Assembly (NCBI RefSeq): GCF_000687555.1 | Contig: NZ_JHWJ01000001.1 | Location: forward strand, 62,001 to 126,000 | Origin: [Clostridium] aerotolerans DSM 5434 | Lineage (GTDB): Bacteria; Bacillota; Clostridia; Lachnospirales; Lachnospiraceae | Direction: 5' to 3' | DNA: 64,000 bases | Part shown: positions 30,747 to 38,652 of the stretch, one piece after another | How positions within the stretch are numbered: position 1 is the stretch's first letter | Layout: each line of letters begins with the position of its first letter | Notes under the pieces: generated by a model | What the model was told of the DNA's origin: nothing | Database searches by the model: none | What the model saw: the letters and a program-made list of their open reading frames with translations, nothing else | Translations under genes and position numbers: made by a program

Positions 30747-31682
30747 ATGAGCAAGAAAGTATTCGTAGACTTAACCCATCCATTCAGTGCTGATATTCCT
30801 CGCTGGCCATACTTTGATAAGCCAGTAATTGATAATAAACACTCCCTGGCAAAGGGCGGTGTTCTCACCCAGTACATAGGCTGTACCATGCATACCGGAA
30901 CCCACTGCGACGCGCCAAGACACGTCATGGAAAAGGAATTTGACGGGAAACGTGCCCGTTATACCCATGAGATGCCTGTAGACGCTTATACAGGAGACGC
31001 TGTCTGTCTGGAAATTGAGATCGAGACATGGGGGCTTATTACAGGAAAGCATTTGGAAGATGCATGCAGAAGAGCCAATATCAAACCAGAAGAGCTGGAA
31101 GGTATGATTGTCTGCTTAAACACAGGAATGCACCGCAAGTTTGACGATTCCAAGGAGTATTACCACTATTCCTGCGGCACCGGCATTGAAGCCGGCAAAT
31201 GGTTTGTGGAGCACAAGGTAAAATGTGTTGCCATGGATATGCAGGCCTTAGACCATCCTCTTCACACAGCCATGGGCAACAACGGCATGACAAGAATGAA
31301 TTTACTGGGCGCATCCGGAAGACCTATCACCGAGGAATATATCGAGAAATTCGGTGAGGAGGCCTATGCGGAATTCGATAAGGAATTGTACATCAAGCTT
31401 CATGGCAAGGAAGCTTATGACAAGAAGTTCGGTGAACTGGAAGAAATCGGCTGCTGGGGTACCTGGGAGCCATGTCATAAGGAAATGCTGGGACACGGCA
31501 TAGTAGGCGTGGAAAACTTAGGCGGCAACTTAGATAAAGTTTCCGGGAAACGGTTCCGTTTCTATTGCTTCCCTCTCCGCTGGTACTTAGGCGATGGTTC
31601 CATGGCCCGTTGTGTGGCAGAAATTGAAGAGGACGATTTAAATGATGTTCCTGAAAGAACCTATCAGTATGGAGGATTTTAA
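30747..31682 (+). CDS. dihydrophloroglucinol cyclohydrolase candidate (cyclase family)
   Basis: The 311-residue protein belongs to the kynurenine-formamidase/cyclase metal hydrolases, shown by HTGTHCDAPRH (residues 49-59), whose His and Asp residues bind metal. It begins VDLTHPFSADIPRWP, also typical. Members hydrolyse cyclic or amide bonds. In phloroglucinol breakdown such an enzyme opens dihydrophloroglucinol at a C-C bond between ring carbonyls to give 3-hydroxy-5-oxohexanoate. At about 310 residues it is longer than formamidases (about 210), with the extra length in the C-terminal half. Its stop lies 1 bp before the next start. Confidence 0.82.
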   Translation: MSKKVFVDLTHPFSADIPRWPYFDKPVIDNKHSLAKGGVLTQYIGCTMHTGTHCDAPRHVMEKEFDGKRARYTHEMPVDAYTGDAVCLEIEIETWGLITGKHLEDACRRANIKPEELEGMIVCLNTGMHRKFDDSKEYYHYSCGTGIEAGKWFVEHKVKCVAMDMQALDHPLHTAMGNNGMTRMNLLGASGRPITEEYIEKFGEEAYAEFDKELYIKLHGKEAYDKKFGELEEIGCWGTWEPCHKEMLGHGIVGVENLGGNLDKVSGKRFRFYCFPLRWYLGDGSMARCVAEIEEDDLNDVPERTYQYGGF

Positions 31683-31683
31683 C

Positions 31684-32517
31684 ATGGGAGATTTGAGCAA
31701 TAAGGTGATTTTGACCGTAGCCACTACAGGAGCCTGGCCCACAAAAGAAATCACCCCCTACGTGCCGATTCAGCCTGCAGAGATCGCAGAAGAGGTTTAC
31801 GCCTGCTGGAAAGCCGGAGCCTCCATGGCCCATATACACGTAAGGGATGACGAAGCGAAAGCTTCCATGGATTACAGTAAATTCGAAGAGACTGTCCGTC
31901 TCATCCGTGATAAAAAGGACTGTGATATTGTCTTAAATTTAACAACCTCTGGAGGGATCGGATTAGACGATGAGATGAGAATCAGGCCCTTTAGAGAATT
32001 AAAGCCGGAGCTGGCGTCCTACGACTGTGGCTCCATGAACTGGCAGAATAACTGCGTATTTGAGAACAGCCCTGCCTTTTTAGAAAAACTGGGCAACACC
32101 ATGCAGGAAGTCGGTGTGAAGCCTGAAATTGAAATTTTCGATGTCGGCATGATCTACAATGCCCTTTATTACTTAAAAAAAGGTGTCTTAAAAGCGCCTC
32201 TTCATTTTCAGTTCGTCTTAGGCGCGGCAGGCGGAATGCCTGCTACCGTAGAGAATCTGGTCTTTTTAAAAAATTTAATTCCAGAAGGCTCCACCTGGAG
32301 CGCCCTTGGAATTGGGAAAGGCCATCTTCCCATTCTATACACAGCTCTGGCACTTGGGGGAAATATCCGTGTGGGCATGGAAGACAACATCATGTACAAA
32401 AAGGGTGAGCTGGCAAAATCCAATGTGGAATTTGTGGAGCGGGCAAAGCGCATCATCCATGAATTCGGTAAAGAAGTAGCCACACCAGAGGAAACCAGAC
32501 AGATCCTTGGGGTATAG
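31684..32517 (+). CDS. BKACE-family triacetate acetoacetate-lyase candidate
   Basis: This 277-residue enzyme is a beta-keto acid cleavage enzyme (former DUF849). The zinc ligands are seen in AHIHVRDDEA (His50, His52, with Arg54 and Asp55), and VGMEDNIMYKKGELA near the end is also characteristic. BKACE enzymes transfer a fragment of a 3-keto acid to acetyl-CoA and release acetoacetate. With triacetate as substrate the products are acetoacetate and acetoacetyl-CoA. GGAGG at 31671-31675 fixes the start at 31684; a longer frame from 31642 overlaps the upstream gene and lacks a ribosome site. A lysine-fermentation role is less likely, as no lysine genes are nearby. Confidence 0.85.
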   Translation: MGDLSNKVILTVATTGAWPTKEITPYVPIQPAEIAEEVYACWKAGASMAHIHVRDDEAKASMDYSKFEETVRLIRDKKDCDIVLNLTTSGGIGLDDEMRIRPFRELKPELASYDCGSMNWQNNCVFENSPAFLEKLGNTMQEVGVKPEIEIFDVGMIYNALYYLKKGVLKAPLHFQFVLGAAGGMPATVENLVFLKNLIPEGSTWSALGIGKGHLPILYTALALGGNIRVGMEDNIMYKKGELAKSNVEFVERAKRIIHEFGKEVATPEETRQILGV

Positions 32518-32538
32518 CAGGGGAAGGGAAGAGAGAAC

Positions 32539-33717
32539 ATGAGAGAAGTAGTTATCGTAAGTGCTGCCCGTACAGCCATTGGCAGCTTTGGCGGCAGTCT
32601 TGCTGGTATACCTGTGGTGGAATTAGGAGCTACGGCAGCAAAGGGCGCCATGGAACGGGCCGGAATCAAACCGGAACAGATAGATGAGGTCATTGTGGGG
32701 AATGTATTAAGCGCAGGCTCCGGGCAGAACGTGGCCCGCCAGATATCCTTAAAAGCAGGAGTGCCGGTAGAGGTTCCTGCCATGGGAATCAGCAAGGTCT
32801 GTGGGTCAGGCTTAAGAGCGATTACTCTGGCCGCCCAGATCATTAAGGCCGGAGATGCCGATGTGATACTGGCAGGCGGTGCGGAGAGCATGTCAGGTGC
32901 CCCCTATGTCTTAAAGAATCACCGGTTCGGCCACAAGATGGGAAATGAAACTCTGGTGGACACCATGATTCAGGATGGACTTTGGGATGCCTATAACGAT
33001 TATCACATGGGCGTCACTGCAGAAAATATTGCGAAGCGGTACAAAATCACCAGACAGGAACAGGACGCGTTTTCAGCAGAAAGCCAGCAAAGGGCTGAAA
33101 AAGCCATAGAAGCAGGCCGTTTTAAGGAAGAGATCGTGCCGGTTTCCATCCCTGTAAAAAAAGGGGAGCCAAAGATTTTTGATACCGACGAATTTCCAAG
33201 GTTCGGAACTACAGAGGAAACCCTCTTAAAGCTTCGCCCTTCATTTATTAAGGATGGTACCGTTACAGCAGGCAATGCCTCCGGCTTAAATGACGGGGCA
33301 GCTATGGTGATTCTCTGCTCCAAAGAAAAGGCGGAGGAATTAGGATTACCCATTATGGCGCGAATTACAGGCTATGGCTCCGCAGGCGTTGAGCCGGAGG
33401 TCATGGGGCTGGGTGTTATTCCGGCTGCAACACTTGCCATGAAACATGCAGGGATTACCGCGGGTGAACTTGATTTGGCAGAAGCAAACGAAGCATTTGC
33501 GGCCCAGGCCATTGCTGTGTGCCGTGACTTGGGACTTGATCCGGCAAAGACCAATGTAAATGGCGGAGCTATTGCTTTAGGTCATCCCATCGGCGCTTCC
33601 GGTGCAAGAATCCTGACCACCCTCCTTTATGAGATGGAGAAGCGGGATGCCAAAAAGGGCCTTGCCACCTTATGTATTGGCGGTGGCATGGGAACAGCAA
33701 TCGTAGTGGAACGATAG
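32539..33717 (+). CDS. atoB: acetyl-CoA acetyltransferase (thiolase)
   Basis: The 392-residue thiolase has the nucleophile Cys88 in [10 protein letters not shown], the base His in [10 protein letters not shown] and the second Cys in CIGGGMGTA. It splits acetoacetyl-CoA with CoA into two acetyl-CoA. In this operon it would collect the acetoacetyl-CoA made by the BKACE enzyme and by the CoA-transferase, so that one phloroglucinol ring can give three acetyl units. Length and motifs are standard, with no sign of truncation. Confidence 0.95.
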   Translation: MREVVIVSAARTAIGSFGGSLAGIPVVELGATAAKGAMERAGIKPEQIDEVIVGNVLSAGSGQNVARQISLKAGVPVEVPAMGISKVCGSGLRAITLAAQIIKAGDADVILAGGAESMSGAPYVLKNHRFGHKMGNETLVDTMIQDGLWDAYNDYHMGVTAENIAKRYKITRQEQDAFSAESQQRAEKAIEAGRFKEEIVPVSIPVKKGEPKIFDTDEFPRFGTTEETLLKLRPSFIKDGTVTAGNASGLNDGAAMVILCSKEKAEELGLPIMARITGYGSAGVEPEVMGLGVIPAATLAMKHAGITAGELDLAEANEAFAAQAIAVCRDLGLDPAKTNVNGGAIALGHPIGASGARILTTLLYEMEKRDAKKGLATLCIGGGMGTAIVVER

Positions 33718-33728
33718 GAGGAATGCGC

Positions 33729-34388
33729 ATGAAACAAGTTTCGCCCCAGGAAGCGGTCGCTTCTATCAACGACGGAGCCGTAATCATGATTGGAGGTTTC
33801 ATGTCAAATGGAACCCCGGAAATACTGATTGATGCGCTGATAGAGAAAAACTTAAAGAATTTAACCATTATTGCAAATGACGGAGGAACTCTTGACACAG
33901 GAATCGGTCGTCTCATTAAAACGGGAGCGGTCAGCCGTCTGATCGCTTCCCACATCGGTTTAAATCCCCTTACCGGACAGCTCATGAACGAGGGAAAGAT
34001 GGAGGTGCAGCTTGTGCCCCAGGGAACCCTTGCAGAACAGATTCGTGCGGGAGGAGCAGGTCTTGGGGGCGTACTGACCCCTACAGGACTTGGGACCGAG
34101 ATCGAAGCGGGGAAACAGGTGATTGATGTGGATGGAAAGAGCTTTATCCTTGAAAAGCCCTTGAAAGCGGAATACGCTTTGATTCGTGCCTCAATTGCCG
34201 ATGAAAAGGGCAATTTATTTTACCGGGCGACCACCAGAAATTTCAATCCCATGATGGCAACTGCTGCTGAGACAGTCATTGCAGCGGCGGAAGAAATCGT
34301 TCCAGTAGGCGATATTCAGGCGGAAAGCGTTGCAACGCCGGGAATCTTCGTGGACTTTCTAGTAGGAGGTGAACCTTATGTCGATTAA
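33729..34388 (+). CDS. atoD: acetate/butyrate-acetoacetate CoA-transferase subunit A
   Basis: This 219-residue alpha subunit belongs to the family I CoA-transferases, with the glycine-rich GAVIMIGGFMSNGTPE segment and TGLGTEIEAGK. With the beta subunit it moves CoA onto the acetoacetate released by the BKACE enzyme. AGGAGG at 33716-33721 lies 7 bases before the ATG at 33729. The gene overlaps the beta-subunit start by 11 bases, indicating coupled translation and equal subunit amounts. Confidence 0.93.
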   Translation: MKQVSPQEAVASINDGAVIMIGGFMSNGTPEILIDALIEKNLKNLTIIANDGGTLDTGIGRLIKTGAVSRLIASHIGLNPLTGQLMNEGKMEVQLVPQGTLAEQIRAGGAGLGGVLTPTGLGTEIEAGKQVIDVDGKSFILEKPLKAEYALIRASIADEKGNLFYRATTRNFNPMMATAAETVIAAAEEIVPVGDIQAESVATPGIFVDFLVGGEPYVD

Positions 34389-35025
34389 GGAGAAGATTGC
34401 CAGGCGTGTGGCAAAGGAATTAAACGACGGGGATGTGGTTAATCTTGGGATTGGGCTTCCAACCATGGTTGCTGATTACATACCGGATGGGATGACCATT
34501 CACCTCCAGTCTGAAAATGGCATCCTTGGCATGGGTCCTGTGCCTGGAGCTGAGGGCTACGATTCCAATATCGTCAATGCAGGCGGAAAACCTGTAACGA
34601 TAGAAAGTGGAGCCAGCTATTTTGACAGCGCATTTTCTTTTGCAATCATTCGCGGCGGCCACGTCAACGTGACGGTGCTGGGAGCTTTACAGGTGGATCA
34701 GCAGGGCAGTCTTGCCAGCCACATCATTCCCGGCAAGCTGGTTCCGGGAATGGGCGGAGCTATGGATCTTGTCACTGGTTCCAAAAAGGTGATCATCGCC
34801 ATGACCCACACCGCAAAGGACGGTTCCCCTAAGATTTTAAACAACATCACTCTGCCGCCAACCGCAGTTTGCAAGGTCCATCAAATAGTGACGGAGCTTG
34901 CTGTCATAGAAGTGACTAAGGAAGGTCTGCTCCTTAAGGAAGTTTCCGTGGATACGACGCCGGAAGAGGTGGCTGCAAAAACGGAAGCGGCTCTCATTAT
35001 GGCAGAAAGCATTGGGCGCTTTTAA
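34378..35025 (+). CDS. atoA: acetate/butyrate-acetoacetate CoA-transferase subunit B
   Basis: The 215-residue beta subunit carries the catalytic Glu46 in QSENGILGMGP, which forms the glutamyl-CoA thioester. NLGIGLPTMVADY is also typical. AGGAGG at 34364-34369 supports the start at 34378. It activates acetoacetate with CoA from acetyl-CoA or butyryl-CoA. This is the last gene before a GC-rich hairpin that separates it from the phloretin-hydrolase gene. Confidence 0.93.
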   Translation: MSIKEKIARRVAKELNDGDVVNLGIGLPTMVADYIPDGMTIHLQSENGILGMGPVPGAEGYDSNIVNAGGKPVTIESGASYFDSAFSFAIIRGGHVNVTVLGALQVDQQGSLASHIIPGKLVPGMGGAMDLVTGSKKVIIAMTHTAKDGSPKILNNITLPPTAVCKVHQIVTELAVIEVTKEGLLLKEVSVDTTPEEVAAKTEAALIMAESIGRF

Positions 35026-35039
35026 TAAAGGAATCACAT

Positions 35040-35072
35040 GCCCCGAAGGATATTCTTTATATTCAGCGGGGC
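35040..35072 (+). terminator. GC-capped hairpin before the phloretin-hydrolase gene
   Basis: GCCCCG (35040-35045) pairs with CGGGGC (35067-35072) around a loop that can fold further. There is no T-run, so it may be a processing or attenuation point and need not be a full terminator. Confidence 0.4.
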
Positions 35073-35164
35073 TTGAAGAATTTAGTGAAATGAATTATAA
35101 ATAGAGTTTAAAGGAAAACAATGTGTTGGTATTAAACAAAAAATTAAGAACAGGAGATGGAACT

Positions 35165-35956
35165 ATGGGGAAAAAAGTAGGCGTAAGCCAGGAAGAAAAG
35201 AACTTGTCGTATTATAAATTTTTTGAACGTCCTCTGGCAGAGATTCCGGAGGAAAAGCTTGCCATATTAGAAGGTCAGGGGGATAAAAAGCCGGGAGTGC
35301 CGTTTGAAAAAAGAAACCTATATTTGGCTGGAAATGATGAAGAATACTGTCAGAGCGGCTATGGTGTCCATGAGGATGGAACAGGCTACGTATGCAATAC
35401 CACCTACATGCCCGGCGTAACAGGAGAGATGCTTGATTGGTGGTTCCCATGGCATAGTGTAGGTTCCGACCTCCGCTACAAAATCTGGGACCCGGAGGAT
35501 CATTATTTTTCAAGGGCTGATAACGCAGCTTACGTCTGTGACCCTAAAGTGCCAGTGAGAGAGAAAACCTGGGGTGTTAACCATTACATAATGGAAGATA
35601 TCGGTCCCGGCCCTGAATTCCTTAAGCTCTGCTTTAAAAGCCCGACGGACTTCGGATATGATCCGGACATCGTCGGAAGTAATGCATGTGAGTCTTTGGT
35701 CTGTGCTATCGGAGAGGGCACCTGCGCCGCTGCAATGACTCATAAATGGTACCCCTATAAAGAAGGGGTCATGTTCTGCTCCCGTTTCTGGATCGGCTTC
35801 AAGTTGGATAATGGAATCATAAAGAAGGCCCTGCCCGAAGGCGTAAAAATCCCTGAAATCGTTCCAAAGGGTCTCTTTGCACACAACATAAAAGAATTTT
35901 CCAACTTAGCAGCCATTTTGCCGGAAGTGTACGCAGAGAATAAAGATATTTTCTAA
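35165..35956 (+). CDS. phy: phloretin hydrolase/2,4-diacetylphloroglucinol hydrolase family C-C hydrolase
   Basis: This 263-residue protein matches the PhlG/phloretin-hydrolase family. The zinc ligands of PhlG (His129, Glu160, His270, Glu274) correspond well to His113 in WDPEDHYFS, Glu144 in IMEDIGPG, and His240 and Glu244 in FAHNIKEFSN; the spacings of 31 and 4 residues are conserved. Phloretin hydrolase of Eubacterium ramulus, of similar size, cuts phloretin into phloroglucinol and 3-(4-hydroxyphenyl)propionate. With a phloroglucinol pathway next door, an acylphloroglucinol is the natural substrate; phloretin is the best guess. The start follows AGGAG by 8 bases. Its stop overlaps the stop of the convergent PucR gene. 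Confidence 0.85.
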   Translation: MGKKVGVSQEEKNLSYYKFFERPLAEIPEEKLAILEGQGDKKPGVPFEKRNLYLAGNDEEYCQSGYGVHEDGTGYVCNTTYMPGVTGEMLDWWFPWHSVGSDLRYKIWDPEDHYFSRADNAAYVCDPKVPVREKTWGVNHYIMEDIGPGPEFLKLCFKSPTDFGYDPDIVGSNACESLVCAIGEGTCAAAMTHKWYPYKEGVMFCSRFWIGFKLDNGIIKKALPEGVKIPEIVPKGLFAHNIKEFSNLAAILPEVYAENKDIF

Positions 35957-37470
35957 AAATCCAATATCCGAAAGGAAAACTCATAGGAAAAAAGAATCTG
36001 TGCATTGGCTGGATCAAATTCCGTCAACTCCCCAATTTTACCTATGCGGTAAAAAAAGGTGCTTTTGTGTATATGCAGGTAATTGGAAGTATTTAAGGCA
36101 TTTCGGTTGTTAAGGAAATATGCCTTCAGCGTTTTCATGTATTCCGTATTATTTTCCTGGTCATAGTTCTCAAGAAATAAAAGATCAGGATGAATGATTG
36201 TCTCTGCATGGATTTCATTTTGAGAAGTTTCCATAAGATGGTTTAAAAAATTATCCTCATACGTAAGGCAGTGCTCCTTCATAAAGCATTTTTTATTCTT
36301 CAGCAGAAACATCACCTGGTTATAATAGCGCGGGGTATCCAGTAATTCTTCGAATCGAAAACTGATGGCAGCATTGATCTGATTCAGATGAAGAAAATGA
36401 GCCAGCTTTTGTTTGTCAATGGACTGGTAAAGATCCCTATATTTACTGGTGTGTAAAAGAATCAAATTCCCTTTATAAAAGAAAGACATGCTGTGCTTAA
36501 AAATCCCCGACAGCTGGTCAATAAAGTAATTAGGGTTCAACTGGTGATTGGAAAAACCATGAAAGGTGAAGCCCAATACCCAGAAATACTGGTAAAAGGT
36601 CTCCCCAAGCTGTGCCAGGTGACGGTCTGCAATGCTCCTGCTGTGCAGATTCTGCTCAATTAAGTCAGTTAAAAAGTACTCATATTTCAGACCTGTTTTT
36701 TCAGAATAAAACTCATCCTTTTGCATTTCCAGGGAGAACAACTTGGATAAGCTCATGGCAAAGGAACTGTCAGCAGCTTCCAGGGGTCTGTAAAGGGAAC
36801 TGATACATAGGTACCCCACTGCGGCACGCCTGATATGAATGCTGCAAAACAGATAAGAGATTCCCGGGGAATCATCAAATTCCACAATGATTGGAGAGGA
36901 AGAGGTAAACAAATGCTGGAGAATCTGTTTTTCCTTCAGGTTGCGAATGAAATTGTTCTTTAGATAGAATTTTTCATCATAGACATCAAATTTATCATCA
37001 AAATAATCCTTAGGGCTGGAGGCAAGAACGGAAAAGCTTGTGGTACATAATGTTATGGGGTTTTTTAGATATGACCTTGCGGTGTCAAGCATGCTCTGGA
37101 AACCATAACCGGACTGCAATACTTGAAATACTTCATCTCTCTTTAAATCCGCCTTCCGACAATCATATAATTCCTGCTGTATGCAGTTTAAGACCGCAAA
37201 CGGGTCAAGTGCTTTTTGAATATACATTCCGTTTTCGTTGTTGCCATCCATACAGCAGCCAACCAAAAGAACACATCCCTCAGAACTAAGGGAGTGAAAC
37301 TCCTGACCGGTTCCTATGTAAAGAGTGTTGGGGTCAAACTGCAGCTGGTCATCATAAGGCGGCAGCAGATAATGTACGCTTTCTATCCTCCGGTCAGAGA
37401 AAATGGGTCCCAGGACATGGACCTGAAAGGTATCTTGTATTTTTTTAATAATATTGATCAAGCAAGCCAT
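35953..37470 (-). CDS. PucR-family transcriptional regulator
   Basis: The 505-residue regulator ends with the PucR-type helix-turn-helix (YLHIHKSTFFYRIGKIGELT, about residues 465-485) after a GGDEF-like central domain, and has an N-terminal sensing region without clear similarity. Such proteins (CdaR/PucR) activate catabolic operons when an effector is bound. Placed between the hydrolase operon and the divergent flavodoxin-fold reductase operon, it probably controls the latter and perhaps the phy gene. AAAGGAG precedes its start. The effector, perhaps a flavonoid, is inferred from context. Confidence 0.82.
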   Translation of the reverse strand: MACLINIIKKIQDTFQVHVLGPIFSDRRIESVHYLLPPYDDQLQFDPNTLYIGTGQEFHSLSSEGCVLLVGCCMDGNNENGMYIQKALDPFAVLNCIQQELYDCRKADLKRDEVFQVLQSGYGFQSMLDTARSYLKNPITLCTTSFSVLASSPKDYFDDKFDVYDEKFYLKNNFIRNLKEKQILQHLFTSSSPIIVEFDDSPGISYLFCSIHIRRAAVGYLCISSLYRPLEAADSSFAMSLSKLFSLEMQKDEFYSEKTGLKYEYFLTDLIEQNLHSRSIADRHLAQLGETFYQYFWVLGFTFHGFSNHQLNPNYFIDQLSGIFKHSMSFFYKGNLILLHTSKYRDLYQSIDKQKLAHFLHLNQINAAISFRFEELLDTPRYYNQVMFLLKNKKCFMKEHCLTYEDNFLNHLMETSQNEIHAETIIHPDLLFLENYDQENNTEYMKTLKAYFLNNRNALNTSNYLHIHKSTFFYRIGKIGELTEFDPANAQILFSYEFSFRILDF

Positions 37471-37587
37471 TATAACTCCTTTATCATTGAGACAAATGTA
37501 GGAAATAATCCCGTTAATATGAGAAAAAAATTCGTTAAACGTTGGAAGATTCTTCTGCTTTCTTATGTTATTATTTTAACAAGCACG

Positions 37588-37613
37588 AAAAATCTACGTT
37601 TTTGTAGATTTTT
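37588..37613. promoter_or_regulatory. perfect inverted repeat, candidate operator
   Basis: AAAAATCTAC and GTAGATTTTT flank the spacer GTTTTT. The site lies in the divergent space, 117 bp from the PucR start and 73 bp from the flavodoxin-fold reductase start, suiting a PucR-dimer site. It could also act as a hairpin terminator for a short transcript. Confidence 0.5.
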
Positions 37614-37686
37614 ATGTAACAGAAGTTTTTACTATCACTTTCAATGATTGTACTAAATTTTATAAAAAAAGAAAAGGAGAATATTC

Positions 37687-38631
37687 ATGTCAGTAAAAGT
37701 TTTAGGGGTCAGCGCAGGGCGCGCAAACAGCAATAGTGATATCTTGTTAAAGGAGGCACTTCTGGCTTGCCAGGCTGAGGGAGCCGATGTTACCATGATC
37801 AATTTAAGAGATTATGACATCATAGATTGTACCGGATGCACTTCATGTACCATAGGCATGTCACAGGGAAAGAATGCTGGCTGTGTACTGGATAAAAAGG
37901 ATGATAAGAAAAAAATCATGGAAGTACTCCTGGAAGCTGATGGTGTGATTTTTGCAGCGCCCACTTACGATCTGGAAGCCTGCTCCGTATTTGCAAAATT
38001 CGCTCAGAGAAGTTTAAGCTATGAGACTTCATTCCTGGAGACGATCGGAGCAATCGAACATAGAGACAGAGTCAGCGCTTTGATTGCCGTAGGAGGTTCC
38101 ACCCGTTCCTGGCAGTCCATGGCTCTGGAGTCTATGCAGGCAGCTATGTTTACAACGGATTTTAAGGTTGTGGATATGTATCTTGCTACAAGGGTTCCGG
38201 CTCCTGCCCAATGTCTTCTCTATGACGAGATGATGGAACGAGTGGGGCTGATGGGAAAAAACATTATGACTGCAATCCATACTCCGGCCGAAGAACGCAA
38301 ATGGCTGGGAGATGAAAATATGGGCTGGTGTCCAAACTGCCACTCCAATGCGCTGATTCTCGGTGAGGTTCAGTGGGATGGACTCCATTATCCAGTTGAA
38401 TGCCAGGTATGCGGTGCCGGCGGAAATCTTGAAAAAGCAGAGAATGGAAAGTGGAAATTTGTGATTCAGGAAAACGGACTCATAAGAGACCGTACTACCG
38501 TGGAGGGAAGGGCAAAGCATCTGGAAGAAATTGCCCATACCCAGGGAGGGTTCTTTCAGGATCCGGAAAAACGAAAAATTGTCAATGAAAAGCTTGAGAA
38601 ATTTAAAAACTTGAAATTCAAAACGATATAA
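37687..38631 (+). CDS. flavodoxin-fold FMN/iron-sulfur reductase, flavone reductase candidate
   Basis: This 314-residue protein starts with an NADPH-dependent FMN reductase (flavodoxin-like) domain: VLGVSAGRANSNSD binds the FMN phosphate and FAAPTYDLEAC lies near the ring. A cysteine set C48-x2-C51-x2-C54-x11-C66 resembles the compact Fe-S motif of archaeal iron-sulfur flavoproteins, but the last spacing is longer. The C-terminus adds a zinc-ribbon-like CPNC (215-218) and CQVC (239-242). From memory, the flavone reductase FLR of Flavonifractor plautii is an FMN ene-reductase of a distinct class; this gene is a candidate because it heads an operon next to phloretin-hydrolase. Direct alignment would decide. 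Confidence 0.65.
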   Translation: MSVKVLGVSAGRANSNSDILLKEALLACQAEGADVTMINLRDYDIIDCTGCTSCTIGMSQGKNAGCVLDKKDDKKKIMEVLLEADGVIFAAPTYDLEACSVFAKFAQRSLSYETSFLETIGAIEHRDRVSALIAVGGSTRSWQSMALESMQAAMFTTDFKVVDMYLATRVPAPAQCLLYDEMMERVGLMGKNIMTAIHTPAEERKWLGDENMGWCPNCHSNALILGEVQWDGLHYPVECQVCGAGGNLEKAENGKWKFVIQENGLIRDRTTVEGRAKHLEEIAHTQGGFFQDPEKRKIVNEKLEKFKNLKFKTI

Positions 38632-38652
38632 ATAAAAAACGGAGGTATTTCG

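Noticed and set aside
31642-31683. Earlier start for the BKACE gene
   Set aside because: It overlaps the end of the cyclohydrolase gene and lacks a ribosome site, while GGAGG sits 8 bases before 31684.
31684-32517. 3-keto-5-aminohexanoate cleavage enzyme of lysine fermentation
   Set aside because: Same BKACE family, but no aminomutase or diaminohexanoate dehydrogenase genes are present; the ring-reductase and cyclohydrolase genes point to triacetate.
37216-37647. 143-codon open frame across the PucR promoter
   Set aside because: It runs antisense through the start of the PucR gene, has no family pattern and no ribosome site.
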